DNA from: an uncultured Sulfurimonas sp.
GTDB lineage: Bacteria; Campylobacterota; Campylobacteria; Campylobacterales; Sulfurimonadaceae
Assembly (NCBI GenBank): GCA_937914675.1
Contig: CALDOC010000381.1
Span: 1 to 7,368 of the forward strand
Reading direction: 5' to 3'
DNA: 7,368 nt
Below, in pieces: positions 1 to 6,014 of this stretch. The stretch's first letter is position 1, and each line of letters starts with the position of its first letter. Below the pieces are notes generated by a model. The model saw only the letters and a list, made by a program, of their open reading frames with translations. It ran no database searches and was not told the DNA's origin. Both the position numbers and the translations under genes were made by a program.

Positions 1-741
1 TTAGCCATTAATCTCATTCTTAACGATTTTACTAAGTTCGCTACACTCTGTAATCTTTTGCGAATAACTAAGGTTTTCTCGTAAAAGGATGTCGACGTAA
101 GCGCTTCCAACAATGACTCCGTCCGCGCCGTTTACTTTATCTTTCGCTGTTTTTGCGTTTACCCCAAAACCTACGAATACGGGTGTTTGGGTATATTTTT
201 TTATCGACGATAGAAACGGTTGTAAATCTTCAGCTTGTCCAGAACCCGTTATGCCAGTATAAGCTACCATATAGATAAACTTTTGCGCGTCGCTTACTAT
301 TTCTTTGATTCTCGTTTTACTGTCCGTAGGAGCTACAAAGCTAATGTTTGCAATGTTGTTTTTGGCAAACAAATCCTTGTAAAGAAGGGCCTCTTCATGA
401 GGAAGGTCGGGAATGATAAGGCCATTTACACCGATCTCTCTTGCGAGAGGCATGAGTTTGTCCATGTTTTGTTGATAAAAACTGTTGAAGTATCCCATCC
501 AAAGAGTGTCTACTTTTGGAGCCACTTCGCGCGATATTTCCAAAAGGTCTTTAAACTTAAATCCAAGCTCAAGCGCTTTATGATTCGCTTTTTCTATAAG
601 TGGACCATCCGCCACCGGGTCTGAGAATGGAACCCCAAGTTCTAGAGTGTCGACTCCACTTTCACCAAGCGCTAACGCCAAGTCTACAGTAAACGATTTT
701 TCAGGGTATCCAGATGTGATGAACGCTACTAATTTTTTCAT
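1..741 (-). CDS. trpA: Tryptophan synthase alpha subunit
   Basis: Cleaves indole-3-glycerol phosphate to indole and glyceraldehyde 3-phosphate; the indole is channelled to TrpB for the last step of tryptophan synthesis in the cytoplasm. The 246-residue product is a recognisable TIM barrel. The segment ELGVPFSDPVADGP (residues 34-47) carries the two catalytic acids, Glu34 and Asp45, which correspond to E. coli Glu49 and Asp60. PDLPHEE (111-117), the loop TGITGSG (162-168) and the phosphate-binding segments GFGVN (191-195) and GADGVIVGSA (205-214) are all present. It lacks about 15 N-terminal residues relative to E. coli TrpA, so the first helix is short or missing. The start is fixed by the HPt gene's stop codon three bases upstream; the only Shine-Dalgarno candidate is a weak GGAAA inside that gene's end, so translational coupling is likely. 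No trpB lies upstream; the downstream side is outside the window. The stop codon is at the window edge, so the gene is complete. Confidence 0.96.
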   Translation of the reverse strand: MKKLVAFITSGYPEKSFTVDLALALGESGVDTLELGVPFSDPVADGPLIEKANHKALELGFKFKDLLEISREVAPKVDTLWMGYFNSFYQQNMDKLMPLAREIGVNGLIIPDLPHEEALLYKDLFAKNNIANISFVAPTDSKTRIKEIVSDAQKFIYMVAYTGITGSGQAEDLQPFLSSIKKYTQTPVFVGFGVNAKTAKDKVNGADGVIVGSAYVDILLRENLSYSQKITECSELSKIVKNEING

Positions 742-744
742 ATG

Positions 745-1146
745 TTATTTTTCCAAGTCAGGTATTTTAAGTAGAGAGTATTTTATTTTACTAAGTTTAT
801 TATCCATTTTTAGGTCGTCTTGCCATGTTGCGTACATATCGCTTATCGCTAACAACCAGTTCGTTGTTTCTTCAGAAATTGGCGACGTTTTCGTTCTAAG
901 CGATTCGAGCTCATCTTCTACAAAAGATGAAAGTTTAGCCATTGACGTGAGCTTAAGGTACCCAGAAGCCGATTTTATATTGTGAAACACGCGAAAAAGT
1001 TCGTTGATGCTTCTCGAATACATCTCTTCTCGCGATAAATCTAAAATCATAACTTCCATGCTATCAACCATCAAAGAGTAGTGATCTAAAAATTCGTCAA
1101 CAATCTCAAAATCAAAGTTTGCGTCTAAATCACTTCTTACGCCCAT
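745..1146 (-). CDS. Small single-domain HPt (histidine phosphotransfer) protein
   Basis: A 133-residue acidic, mostly helical protein that resembles the P1/HPt domain of CheA and phosphorelay proteins. The key segment is FHNIKSASGYLKL (residues 54-66): His55 and Lys58 fit the H-x-x-K core of HPt domains, where the His carries the phosphate. The usual Gly after the Lys is Ser59, and the second conserved Gly position is Lys65. The preceding helix (FLDHYSLMVDSMEVMILDL, 19-37) and following helix (VEDELESLR, 76-84) match the usual four-helix layout. No kinase, receiver, membrane or signal segment is present, so it would act as a free phosphotransfer protein with unseen partners. It is the first gene of a leftward unit with trpA (three-base gap). 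The start has a strong Shine-Dalgarno AGGAGA (complement of 1155-1160) eight bases upstream. The domain call is fairly firm from the His motif; the role in signalling is inference, and the domain could be a degenerate scaffold. Confidence 0.78.
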   Translation of the reverse strand: MGVRSDLDANFDFEIVDEFLDHYSLMVDSMEVMILDLSREEMYSRSINELFRVFHNIKSASGYLKLTSMAKLSSFVEDELESLRTKTSPISEETTNWLLAISDMYATWQDDLKMDNKLSKIKYSLLKIPDLEK

Positions 1147-1171
1147 GAATAAATTCTCCTGTATAGTCCAA

Positions 1172-1180
1172 ATTATAGCA
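1172..1180 (-). promoter_or_regulatory. Extended -10 promoter for the HPt-trpA unit
   Basis: Read on the minus strand this is TGCTATAAT, a perfect TATAAT with the TGn extension. It lies about 26 bases upstream of the HPt start codon, so the transcript would have a leader of roughly 18 bases with the AGGAGA ribosome site in it. No TTGACA-like box is visible about 17 bases further up; the region is A/T-rich instead, as is common for sigma-70 promoters of Campylobacterota. Confidence 0.7.
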
Positions 1181-1189
1181 ATATTTAGT

Positions 1190-1195
1190 TAAAAT
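1190..1195 (+). promoter_or_regulatory. Possible -10 box for panB-ruvB operon
   Basis: TAAAAT (five of six to TATAAT) lies 29 bases before the panB ATG. No -35 box is evident. It is the best candidate on the plus strand in the 78-base divergent gap and lies only 9 bases from the opposing extended -10 element, so the two promoters would occupy largely the same DNA. An alternative at 1201-1206 (TATTAA) would leave almost no leader. Weak evidence. Confidence 0.35.
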
Positions 1196-1224
1196 ACTTT
1201 TATTAATCCAAAATAGAGTTTTAA

Positions 1225-2016
1225 ATGCATAAAAAATTAACCATATCTTCGATAAAAAATTCTAAAGGCGTCAAGCCTTTAGTCATGATAACAGCTTATG
1301 ACGCGCTATTTGCAAGCTTGCTTGAAGAGAGCGCGGACATGATTTTAGTGGGTGACAGCTTAAACATGAGTTTTGCTGGTAAAAGCGATACGATTAGCGC
1401 TACTTTGGAGCAGATGATTTATCATACAAACGCGGTTTGCCGAGGGGCTAAAAATAGTTTTGTTATCTGCGATATGCCTTTTGGAACTTATACAAACGCC
1501 AAATCCGCGCTTAGCAACGCGATAAAAGTTTTTCAACAAACTCCAGCCGATTGCGTAAAAATCGAGGGCGGAAAAGATAAAGCGCAAGTTGTTAAACATT
1601 TGACGGACAATGGCGTAGCCGTTTGCGGACACATAGGACTTCTTCCACAGTCGGTTAGAAGCGAGGGAGGTTACAAAGTCAAAGGCAAAACGGAGGAAGA
1701 AAAAATACAACTCTTAAAAGACGCCAAAGCGATAGAAAAAGCGGGCGCTTTTTGCATAGTCATTGAAGGAGTGAAAGCTGAAGTCGCAAAAGAGGTAGCA
1801 GAGTCCGTTGGGGTTCCCGTAATCGGCATAGGCGCTGGAGTCGACGTGGACGGACAAGTGCTTGTGTTTTCAGACATGTTGGGACTTTTTGAAGCCTTTA
1901 CTCCTAAGTTCGTAAAAAAATATATGGATGGAGCTTCTTTGGTGAGAGAAGCCGTTGGCAATTACGCGAATGAAGTTCTCAATAAAGAATTTCCAAAAGA
2001 GGAACATACGTATTAA
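1225..2016 (+). CDS. panB: 3-methyl-2-oxobutanoate hydroxymethyltransferase (ketopantoate hydroxymethyltransferase)
   Basis: Transfers a hydroxymethyl group from 5,10-methylenetetrahydrofolate to 2-oxoisovalerate to give ketopantoate, the first committed step to pantothenate and CoA; cytoplasmic. The 263-residue length matches E. coli PanB (264). The Mg-binding set is intact: Asp44 in LVGDS, Asp83 in CDMPFG and Glu114 in KIEGG. The catalytic Glu181 sits in VIEGV. HIGLLPQSV (136-144), EGGYKVKGKT (147-156) and PVIGIGAG (198-205) are family signatures. The ATG at 1225 gives a normal N-terminus (KLTISSIKNSKG) but has only a weak ribosome site (AGAG at 1215-1218). The stop TAA shares its last base with the ruvB ATG (TAATG), so the two are co-transcribed and probably translationally coupled. 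The panB-ruvB order is one I recall from Helicobacter pylori, which points to an ancestral arrangement. Confidence 0.97.
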   Translation: MHKKLTISSIKNSKGVKPLVMITAYDALFASLLEESADMILVGDSLNMSFAGKSDTISATLEQMIYHTNAVCRGAKNSFVICDMPFGTYTNAKSALSNAIKVFQQTPADCVKIEGGKDKAQVVKHLTDNGVAVCGHIGLLPQSVRSEGGYKVKGKTEEEKIQLLKDAKAIEKAGAFCIVIEGVKAEVAKEVAESVGVPVIGIGAGVDVDGQVLVFSDMLGLFEAFTPKFVKKYMDGASLVREAVGNYANEVLNKEFPKEEHTY

Positions 2017-3035
2017 TGAGTGAAAGGTTAGTGGAGATAGAAACTTTTAGCATGGATGAAGAGAAGGTTGAAGTCACTCTTCGTCCTAACGCTTGGAATG
2101 AATACATAGGGCAAGAACAGATTAAAAAAAATCTTGGCGTATTTATAGAAGCTAGTAAAAAAAGAGACGAAGCTCTTGATCATGTTCTGTTTTACGGACC
2201 TCCGGGGCTTGGCAAGACCACTTTGGCTCTCATCATCGCGAACGAGATGAACGCAAACATTAAAGTGACGGCGGCTCCCATGATAGAAAAAAGCGGTGAT
2301 TTAGCCGCGATTCTTACAAACTTGGAGGAGGGCGACATCTTGTTTATAGATGAGATTCATCGCCTATCTCCAGCGGTGGAGGAGATTCTCTACTCGTCTA
2401 TGGAAGATTATCGCATCGACATCATCATAGGAAGCGGACCAGCCGCGCAAACCGTCAAAATCGATTTGCCTCGTTTTACGCTTATCGGCGCAACTACAAG
2501 GGCGGGAATGCTCTCCAATCCGCTTCGCGACAGATTTGGGATGAGTTTTCGCATGGAGTTTTACAGCTCGTTAGAGTTGGCTAAAATAATCGCGCAAGCG
2601 TCCAACAAACTAAACAAAGAGATAGCTCATGAAGCGTCTCTTGAAATATCCAAGCGCAGTCGTGGAACTCCGCGAATCGCTCTCAGATTGCTTCGTCGCG
2701 TGAGGGATTTTGCGGACGTCGCGGACGAGGGAGACATAAATCATCTGAGAACAAAGTACGCGCTGAACGAATTGGGCATAAACTCTCATGGCTTTGATGA
2801 AATGGATTTAAGGCTGTTGCGCCTTTTAGCGCACGCTAACGGCAGGGCGATGGGTCTAAGCACGATTGCGGCGGCTTTGAGCGAAGACGAGGGAACGGTT
2901 GAAGACGTATTGGAGCCTTATCTTCTTGCAAACGGCTATTTGGAGAGAACGGCTAAAGGAAGACGCGCAACGCCCAAGACTTATGACGTTTTAAACATAA
3001 GTTTAGTGAGTGAAGAGGGAACGATTTTGTCATGA
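2016..3035 (+). CDS. ruvB: Holliday junction branch migration ATPase RuvB
   Basis: Hexameric AAA+ motor that, with RuvA, drives branch migration of Holliday junctions in recombination repair; RuvC then resolves them. The 339-residue product has every expected element: Walker A GPPGLGKT (61-68), Walker B with IDEIH (111-115), sensor 1 in LIGATTRAG (156-164), the arginine finger Arg171 in NPLRDRFG, and sensor 2 in RGTPRIALR (216-224). The C-terminal winged helix ends with GYLERTAKGR (307-316). The start overlaps the panB stop by one base; AAGAGGA at 1997-2003 is the ribosome site, with a rather long 12-base spacing. The 3' end overlaps the next gene by four bases (ATGA). ruvA and ruvC are not in the window, so the complex is encoded at separate loci. 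A local hand count gives about 52% GC at 2221-2280, high compared with the gene tail at 5701-5926. Confidence 0.99.
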   Translation: MSERLVEIETFSMDEEKVEVTLRPNAWNEYIGQEQIKKNLGVFIEASKKRDEALDHVLFYGPPGLGKTTLALIIANEMNANIKVTAAPMIEKSGDLAAILTNLEEGDILFIDEIHRLSPAVEEILYSSMEDYRIDIIIGSGPAAQTVKIDLPRFTLIGATTRAGMLSNPLRDRFGMSFRMEFYSSLELAKIIAQASNKLNKEIAHEASLEISKRSRGTPRIALRLLRRVRDFADVADEGDINHLRTKYALNELGINSHGFDEMDLRLLRLLAHANGRAMGLSTIAAALSEDEGTVEDVLEPYLLANGYLERTAKGRRATPKTYDVLNISLVSEEGTILS

Positions 3036-4078
3036 AGCCACAATTTTTCACCATTACCCTTTTTGCAACGGCTCTCTACTGGATGTATCTTTTATATTTG
3101 CCATTTTTACTCGTAATTACCATAGCTGTTCTTTTGGCGATTTCCACGGCAAACATACAAAAATATTTTGAAAAAATATTTAGATACAAATTATTGGCTA
3201 TTTCCATATCAAGTTTACTTCTTGGAGTGTTGTTTTTTGCGCCGCTTGGCTATTTTTTGGCAACGTTGACCATTAAGCTCAATTCACTTGAGCCAGAAAT
3301 GTTGCATAAAATACAATTATACATCAAGAACTTTATAGCTTCTCCTCCTGAATACTTGCTATTTTTAAAACCATATCTAGCGGGCGCGATTGAAGACGTA
3401 AGCATCAAAGCGTTGACGACAAACGCGCTTATGATAGCGGGCAAGGTTGGGACTTTTAGCGCGGGATTTTTGAAAAACGCCTTTCTAATCATCATTTTTT
3501 ATTTTTTCGCGCAATATAATGGCTCTTTGATTATCTCGTTTTTACAACGAATCGTGCAAATTTCCGTGGAGGAAAGCACCCAGTTGGTAAAAGAGTTGTC
3601 GGCTGTTATGAGCGTCGTATTTTATTCCATCATCGCTACCGCCATGCTTGAGGGCGTTTTGTTTGGCGTCGCAATATCATACATGGGTTACAACGGACTT
3701 CTCTTTGGCATAATGTATGGTTTTGCTTCTTTGGTTCCCGTAGTTGGCGGTATCTTCATGTGGTTGCCATTTATGATATACGAATTTTCCATTGGAAACA
3801 ATACAAACGCCATATTTATAGCGCTCTACTCCATAGTGATTATCTCCATAGTGGCGGACACGTTTGTAAAGCCTTTTATAATCAAAGACATAAACAAGAG
3901 AGTTCTAGAAGACGGAGACACTCCTATGAACGAACTTTTGATTTTCTTCGCAATATTGGCTGGATTGACGACGTTTGGGTTTTGGGGAATGATTTTGGGC
4001 CCCGCGATTACCGCTTTTTTCTTAACAATTTTGAGACTTTTTGAAGACAGAACGAAAGAGTGCGAGGTTAATAAATAA
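3032..4078 (+). CDS. AI-2E transporter (PerM/YdiK) family membrane protein
   Basis: A 348-residue inner-membrane protein of the family once called UPF0118. Hydrophobic segments lie at roughly residues 5-40 (two helices), 54-80, 145-161, 197-218, 221-250, 258-280 and 300-335 (probably two), with an extramembrane stretch at about 82-130. Family hallmarks are FASLVPVVGG (231-240) and GFWGMILGPAITAF (316-329), with TFVKPFIIKD (277-286) between them. Members have been linked to autoinducer-2 export (TqsA) and to Na+/H+ antiport, so the substrate cannot be told from sequence and the family name should not be read as a function. The ATG overlaps the ruvB stop as ATGA; AGAGGGA at 3014-3020 is the ribosome site. 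It is the last gene of the panB-ruvB operon. I see no clear hairpin plus T-run after the stop, so termination is not visible here. Confidence 0.88.
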   Translation: MKPQFFTITLFATALYWMYLLYLPFLLVITIAVLLAISTANIQKYFEKIFRYKLLAISISSLLLGVLFFAPLGYFLATLTIKLNSLEPEMLHKIQLYIKNFIASPPEYLLFLKPYLAGAIEDVSIKALTTNALMIAGKVGTFSAGFLKNAFLIIIFYFFAQYNGSLIISFLQRIVQISVEESTQLVKELSAVMSVVFYSIIATAMLEGVLFGVAISYMGYNGLLFGIMYGFASLVPVVGGIFMWLPFMIYEFSIGNNTNAIFIALYSIVIISIVADTFVKPFIIKDINKRVLEDGDTPMNELLIFFAILAGLTTFGFWGMILGPAITAFFLTILRLFEDRTKECEVNK

Positions 4079-4132
4079 AGGACGTCTCTTGAGTTTGAAT
4101 AAGCATTAATTAAAAATCCATTGATAAATAGA

Positions 4133-4138
4133 TATAAT
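4133..4138 (+). promoter_or_regulatory. -10 box of the trpG-glycosyltransferase pair
   Basis: A perfect TATAAT lies 28 bases before the trpG ATG, in the 88-base gap after the AI-2E family gene. The position about 17 bases upstream reads TTAAAA, a poor -35 match, within an A/T-rich stretch (4107-4130). The predicted transcript start is near 4145, which would also exclude the upstream TTG at 4146 as a practical start codon. Confidence 0.6.
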
Positions 4139-4153
4139 ACAAGGCTTGAACAA

Positions 4154-4158
4154 GGGAG
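4154..4158 (+). promoter_or_regulatory. Ribosome binding site that sets the trpG start
   Basis: GGGAG, eight bases before the ATG at 4167. The reading frame is open back to a TTG at 4146, but using that codon would put this Shine-Dalgarno sequence inside the coding region and add MNKGEKK to a family whose members begin directly at the (M)ILMIDNYDSF strand. The ATG is therefore the better start. Confidence 0.75.
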
Positions 4159-4166
4159 AAAAAAAA

Positions 4167-4736
4167 ATGATTTTAATGATAGACAACTATGACAGTTTCA
4201 CTTATAATATAGTTCAGTATTGTAGAGAACTTGGAGCGGATCTTAAAATAATTAGAAATGATGAGATGAGCGTTTTTGAGATTGAAAAGTTAAAACCTGA
4301 AAAAATTATCATCTCGCCTGGTCCAGCCACTCCAGACGACGCAGGAATTACTTTAAAAGTTATTGAATATTTTCAAGACAAAGTGCCTATTCTAGGGATA
4401 TGCTTGGGGCATCAGAGCATCGCGCAAGTTTTTGGAGCCGACGTGGTTCGCGCCAAAAACATGATGCATGGCAAAACTTCAATCATGAAACAAGCCGACG
4501 AGTGCGTTATTTTTAAAGATTTGCCACAAACGTTTGTCGCGACAAGATACCACTCTTTGATAGTAGATAAGGAGACTCTTCCCGATAGCATCATCCCAAC
4601 CGCGTATAGCACGGATGATAATGAAATAATGGCGTTAAAGGTTAAAGGAAAAAATATTTACGGCGTTCAGTTTCATCCAGAATCGATTATGAGCGAGTAT
4701 GGGCATGAAATGATAGGAAATTTTTTAAACTTATGA
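4167..4736 (+). CDS. trpG: Anthranilate synthase / aminodeoxychorismate synthase component II (glutamine amidotransferase)
   Basis: Releases ammonia from glutamine and passes it to a chorismate-using partner (TrpE for anthranilate, or PabB for the folate precursor). The 189-residue product is a class I glutamine amidotransferase: IDNYDSFTYN (5-14), the oxyanion-loop SPGPATP (50-56), the nucleophile Cys79 in GICLGHQ, MHGKTS (100-105), RYHSL (127-131), and the His170/Glu172 pair in FHPES that completes the triad. Sequence alone does not separate TrpG from PabA, and many bacteria use one protein for both; no trpE, trpD or pabB is adjacent, so the pathway is open. The distant trpA on the other strand is not evidence of a shared operon. 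The last four bases (ATGA) overlap the following membrane glycosyltransferase gene, so the two are co-expressed although no functional link is obvious. Confidence 0.93.
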   Translation: MILMIDNYDSFTYNIVQYCRELGADLKIIRNDEMSVFEIEKLKPEKIIISPGPATPDDAGITLKVIEYFQDKVPILGICLGHQSIAQVFGADVVRAKNMMHGKTSIMKQADECVIFKDLPQTFVATRYHSLIVDKETLPDSIIPTAYSTDDNEIMALKVKGKNIYGVQFHPESIMSEYGHEMIGNFLNL

Positions 4737-5926
4737 TAAAAAGGCATATGCTTTTAATAATAATCGCAATCGACGCCATCATACTTTTAACGCAAACTTT
4801 AGAAATCTCCATATCCTACAGCGAAGCGTCTTTGGTGTATGGCGATTTCTCTTTTTTGCAGTTTTTTGTAAAATCTTCTATCTACCTTTTTGGTCAAAAT
4901 GACTTTGCCTTACGCTTGCCTATGATTATAACGCATCTACTCAGTGTCGCTTTATTGTATGAAATTTCAAAACAATACGTATCTAAAGAGACGGATAGGC
5001 TATGGCTGATTCTATTGTTTATTCTCTTACCCGGCGTAATTAGCGCGGCTTTGCTAGTAAATAGCGCAGGTCTTGTCATATTTGGGCTATTCTTATTTCT
5101 ATATCTACAGGAAAAATTTTCTAACATAGGAACGAATTTACTATTATTTTCTTATCTGTTTGTAGATCAAGGATTTGCTTATCTGTTTCTAGGTTTGAGC
5201 GTTTATCATCTATACTCCAAACAAAAGTACGGCGCGTTTTACAATATGGCATTGTTTTTATCGTCTGTTTATATGTACGGCAGTAGAACTTTTGGCGTTC
5301 CAAAAGGTCACTTTTTAGATACCATAGGAATCTACTCAACTATTTTCACGCCGATAATATTTGTATTTATTTTTTATACTTTGTACCGGAGACTTCTTGC
5401 GCAGAAGAGAGATATGATTTGGTATTTGGCGGCTACCTCTTTAATCCTTTCATTGCTTTTATCGTTTAGACAGAGAGTGGCGGTAGAAGATTTCGCGCCT
5501 TATTTGTTAATCGCGCTTCCTTTGATGGCTCAAACGTTCATACATTCCTATAGAGTTAGGCTAAAGCCTTTTAGGAAAAGGTATCGACTTCTCTTTATTC
5601 TGACTTTTGTTTTCTTAATCTTTAATTATTTGGTTGTTATTTTTAATAAAGAGTTATACCTCATATTGGAAAATCCAAAAAAGCATTTTGCTTATGATTC
5701 TCATATTGCAAAAAAGATAGCGCAACAATTAAAAGATAAAAATATTACCTGCGTTGCTACAAATAAAAAAATGTCTTTAAGGTTGCAATTTTATGAAATA
5801 AACTCTTGTGATGAATACGTACTTGCTGATAACGATTTAGACTTAAACAATAACGCTGATGTAACGATAAGTTACAAAAATAAAATAATATATTCTGCAA
5901 ACGTTACTAAATTAAACAATAAATAA
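4733..5926 (+). CDS. GT39/PMT-like (GT-C fold) membrane glycosyltransferase
   Basis: A 397-residue integral membrane protein with about nine or ten hydrophobic segments (roughly 6-20, 62-80, 88-106, 110-126, 134-155, 166-182, 198-218, 228-246, 255-270, 284-305) and a soluble tail of about 85 residues. The N-terminal part follows the PMT_2/ArnT pattern: a first helix, an external loop with SYSEAS (28-33), then FGQNDFALRLPM (53-64). Such enzymes move sugars from polyprenyl-phosphate carriers onto lipid, glycan or protein outside the inner membrane. The usual Asp-Glu (DEA) catalytic pair is Ser30-Glu31 here; only the Glu remains. The tail has LQFYE (351-355), reminiscent of the FYL segment of this family, and two cysteines (340, 359) that could form a periplasmic disulfide. 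The start overlaps the trpG stop as ATGA; AGGA at 4715-4718 is rather far away (14 bases). A second ATG at 4748 is possible. Family call is moderately sure; the substrate is unknown. Confidence 0.72.
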   Translation: MIKRHMLLIIIAIDAIILLTQTLEISISYSEASLVYGDFSFLQFFVKSSIYLFGQNDFALRLPMIITHLLSVALLYEISKQYVSKETDRLWLILLFILLPGVISAALLVNSAGLVIFGLFLFLYLQEKFSNIGTNLLLFSYLFVDQGFAYLFLGLSVYHLYSKQKYGAFYNMALFLSSVYMYGSRTFGVPKGHFLDTIGIYSTIFTPIIFVFIFYTLYRRLLAQKRDMIWYLAATSLILSLLLSFRQRVAVEDFAPYLLIALPLMAQTFIHSYRVRLKPFRKRYRLLFILTFVFLIFNYLVVIFNKELYLILENPKKHFAYDSHIAKKIAQQLKDKNITCVATNKKMSLRLQFYEINSCDEYVLADNDLDLNNNADVTISYKNKIIYSANVTKLNNK

Positions 5927-5975
5927 ATGAATTGAATGGTAAATATAAATGCAAAATATATATTAAATGAGTTTA

Positions 5976-5984
5976 TGATAGAAT
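5976..5984 (+). promoter_or_regulatory. Extended -10 promoter for aclB
   Basis: TGATAGAAT: a TGn extension followed by TAGAAT (five of six to TATAAT), 30 bases before the aclB ATG. An overlapping TATGAT at 5974-5979 is an equal -10 match. No TTGACA-like box is present at the right distance; the upstream 5941-5970 is almost pure A/T and could act as an UP-like element. The 88-base gap at 5927-6014 holds nothing else I can support. Confidence 0.55.
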
Positions 5985-6014
5985 AAAGCACAAATACAAA
6001 AATAGGGAGTTTCT

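Noticed and set aside
235..624. Open frame of 129 residues on the plus strand
   Set aside because: It lies wholly opposite trpA, has no ribosome site or recognisable domain, and the trpA frame is unmistakable.
647..985. Open frame of 112 residues on the plus strand across the trpA/HPt junction
   Set aside because: Antisense to two supported genes; its serine-rich composition is what the reverse complement of their codons gives.
1360..1961. Two minus-strand open frames opposite panB
   Set aside because: Shadows of a fully motif-supported panB; no start signal or family resemblance.
4079..4105. Possible terminator after the AI-2E family gene (GACGTC palindrome)
   Set aside because: The palindrome is only six bases, has no loop, and no T-run follows.
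4146..4166. TTG start extending trpG by seven residues
   Set aside because: The extension would encode the Shine-Dalgarno sequence itself, and the family begins at the ATG at 4167.
5937..5953. Possible sigma-54 promoter (GG at 5938-5939, GC at 5951-5952) before aclB
   Set aside because: The GG-to-GC gap is 11 bases rather than the strict 10, and the flanking bases fit poorly; the extended -10 closer to the gene is better.
5927..5975. Possible terminator or RNA element after the glycosyltransferase gene
   Set aside because: The stretch is A/T-rich without a G/C-containing stem; no fold could be supported by eye.
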